From the NCBI GenBank assembly GCA_032718475.1, contig JAUCBJ010000174.1, forward strand, positions 1 to 64,000: DNA of 64,000 bases, written 5' to 3'. Shown here piece after piece: positions 62,618 through 64,000 of this stretch; position 1 is the first letter of the stretch, and each line of letters opens with the position of its first letter. The notes under the pieces are model-generated. The model was not told the origin of the DNA, did no database searches, and was given only the letters and a program-made list of their open reading frames with translations. This DNA comes from Nemertoderma westbladi. Its lineage: Eukaryota > Xenacoelomorpha > Nemertodermatida > Nemertodermatidae. Position numbers and translations under genes: made by a program.

Positions 62618-64000
62618 GGCTCAAGAGGGTGTCATAAGTGACACCGCAGCTCTTTTATTCATTAATACCTATTTATTTATATTTAATTTTAATTAATTAA
62701 TTGTACTTTATTTTAGATTTACCAATAATTAGTTTTATATATTGGTTTCTATATGACCTCATGGACTTTCATCTCGTTATACTTAGACATAGGGTATACA
62801 GCTCCCTTACTGGTAACTAATTACTCTTATCTATATCCAGACAGCTTTATCGTTGACCTTTGACCTTTGACCCCCCAATTAGCTTTAACCAAGCAACAGC
62901 ATATTAATGATAGTTGTATCCAAGCGCCCCTGCCCCCACCCCGTGACAGCTCTGATTACTAATTACTCTTACCTATATCCAACCGCCTGCAGTTCCATAG
63001 TCTGCCGCTAGAGGGCGTATTATCTGAAAATTAACATCTTCTCTAACTTTGTTATTTTCAATTTAACTATTTATTTGTACCTAATTTTAATTAATTATTT
63101 GTATTCTATTTGACTTTATTTATTCATTTGTACTTTATTTTAAATTAATTAATTGTATTACTTTTATTTTATACATTGATTTCTATTTTTAGATTAATTA
63201 GTTTTTATATTACCAATGAGATCACTATGACATAATGTCTATTTTTAGCTCTATGGTTTATAGATCCCTTATCGTTAACTTTATAATCTTTCCTCTCGCG
63301 GCCCCTTTGTCTTCGTTATTCAATGGCGCCACTCTGTCTACCATTGAATAACATTGGGCAATCATTATCTCGCCTGATGTGACGTCATCAAAGCTGCTCT
63401 CCCCCTGCCCCCCACCCCGTGACAGCTCTGATTACTAATTACTCTTACATATATCCAACCGCCTGCAGTTCCATAGTCTGCCGCTAGAGGGCGTATTATC
63501 TGAAAATTAGCATCTTCTCTAACTTTGTTATTTTCAATTTAACTATTTATTTATAATTAATTTTAATTAATTAATTGTACTTTATTTTACTTTATTTATT
63601 CATTTGTAGTTTATTTTAAATTAATTAATTGTACTTTATTTTACTTTATTTATTCATTTGTACTTTATTTTAAATTAATTAATTGTATTACTTTTATTTT
63701 ATACATTGATTTCTATTTTTAGATTAATTAGTTTTTATATTACTTACCGCTACTAAATGAGATCATTATTGGAAGCATGTAACCATAGACTTGCAGCCTT
63801 ATTTAGCCCTAGGGTATACAGCTCCCTTACTGGTAACTATTTTGGAGTTAATGTTAGCAAAGGGCCTAAACTTAAGACAAGCTATCGCCTAGGTTACCAG
63901 TTACGCATGAATGAGCAATTTATCGGGGCCCCTCTTAAAATTCTTTGTGCTGCGTCAGGATTGCCTCATTTAAGGAAGCCGCATCCCTATCGATAATCTA
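62618..64000. repeat. AT-rich duplicated DNA, 476-bp direct repeat
   Basis: GACAGCTCTGATTACTAATT begins at 62,945 and again at 63,421; each copy continues with ATATCCAACCGCCTGCAGTT, GCCGCTAGAGGGCGTATTAT and TAATTAATTGTA-type runs. A third shared phrase, GGGTATACAGCTCCCTTACT, is at 62,792 and 63,812. TAATTAA palindromes are dense. The 79-codon ORF at 63,757-63,996 has no recognisable motif. No gene called. Confidence 0.7.

Noticed and set aside
63757-63996. 79-codon ORF at the right edge
   Set aside because: No recognisable motif; its first part lies in duplicated AT-rich repeat DNA.

Overview
The window looks like repeat-dense intergenic DNA from an animal, most probably a marine invertebrate. 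It holds only one gene that reads as an ordinary host gene. There are no bacterial operons, ribosome binding sites or CRISPR arrays. The evidence for an animal is: a spliced membrane-anchored fibrinogen-related gene; RTE-, CR1/L2- and BEL/Pao-type retroelements; hAT, P-element, Merlin and piggyBac-like DNA transposons; tRNA-derived SINEs; long minisatellites; and long G/C homopolymers at transposon ends. The species cannot be named from sequence alone.

Layout. 1-2.4 kb: a zinc-knuckle gag-like ORF followed by an LTR-like repeat that recurs at 10.4-11.6 kb. 3.5-7.8 kb: an old hAT element (minus strand, 8-bp target duplication) holding a SINE and an RTE tail. 9-10.4 kb: a broken minus-strand LINE with a SINE in it. 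13.8-18.9 kb: a BEL/Pao-type gag-protease ORF with the reverse transcriptase and integrase core missing. 19.1-26.4 kb: a P-element-like transposon with a THAP/RNase-H transposase, itself carrying a 2.6-kb piggyBac-like insertion. 26.8-33.2 kb: a candidate LTR promoter, MITEs, a Merlin transposon and an unclassified TIR element. 33.7-36.2 kb: the two-exon fibrinogen-related gene with a 22-bp minisatellite in its intron. 36.7-42.2 kb: a decayed minus-strand LINE with two insertions. 42.2-46.3 kb: a 53-bp tandem array split cleanly by an RTE element. 46.4-62.3 kb: a CR1/L2-like LINE whose ORF2 begins with about 100 in-frame copies of a 123-bp minisatellite. 62.3-64 kb: a MITE and AT-rich duplicated DNA.

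Most striking points. (1) The LINE ORF2 is joined in frame to a 12.3-kb minisatellite, giving an open frame of about 4,000 codons with a 7-unit (861-bp) higher-order pattern. (2) The Merlin element has three tandem histone-type 3' stem-loops just after its transposase stop codon. (3) Several insertions can be dissected to the base: P-like with 8-bp GCTGCAGC, piggyBac-like with TTAA, Merlin with 9-bp GTTTAGTGC, hAT with 8-bp CTGTCACT, and RTE with a 13-bp duplication. (4) The BEL-type element keeps a 1,500-codon frame across two large deletions, which looks like a gag-only non-autonomous element. All family calls rest on motif recognition by eye; no searches were run.
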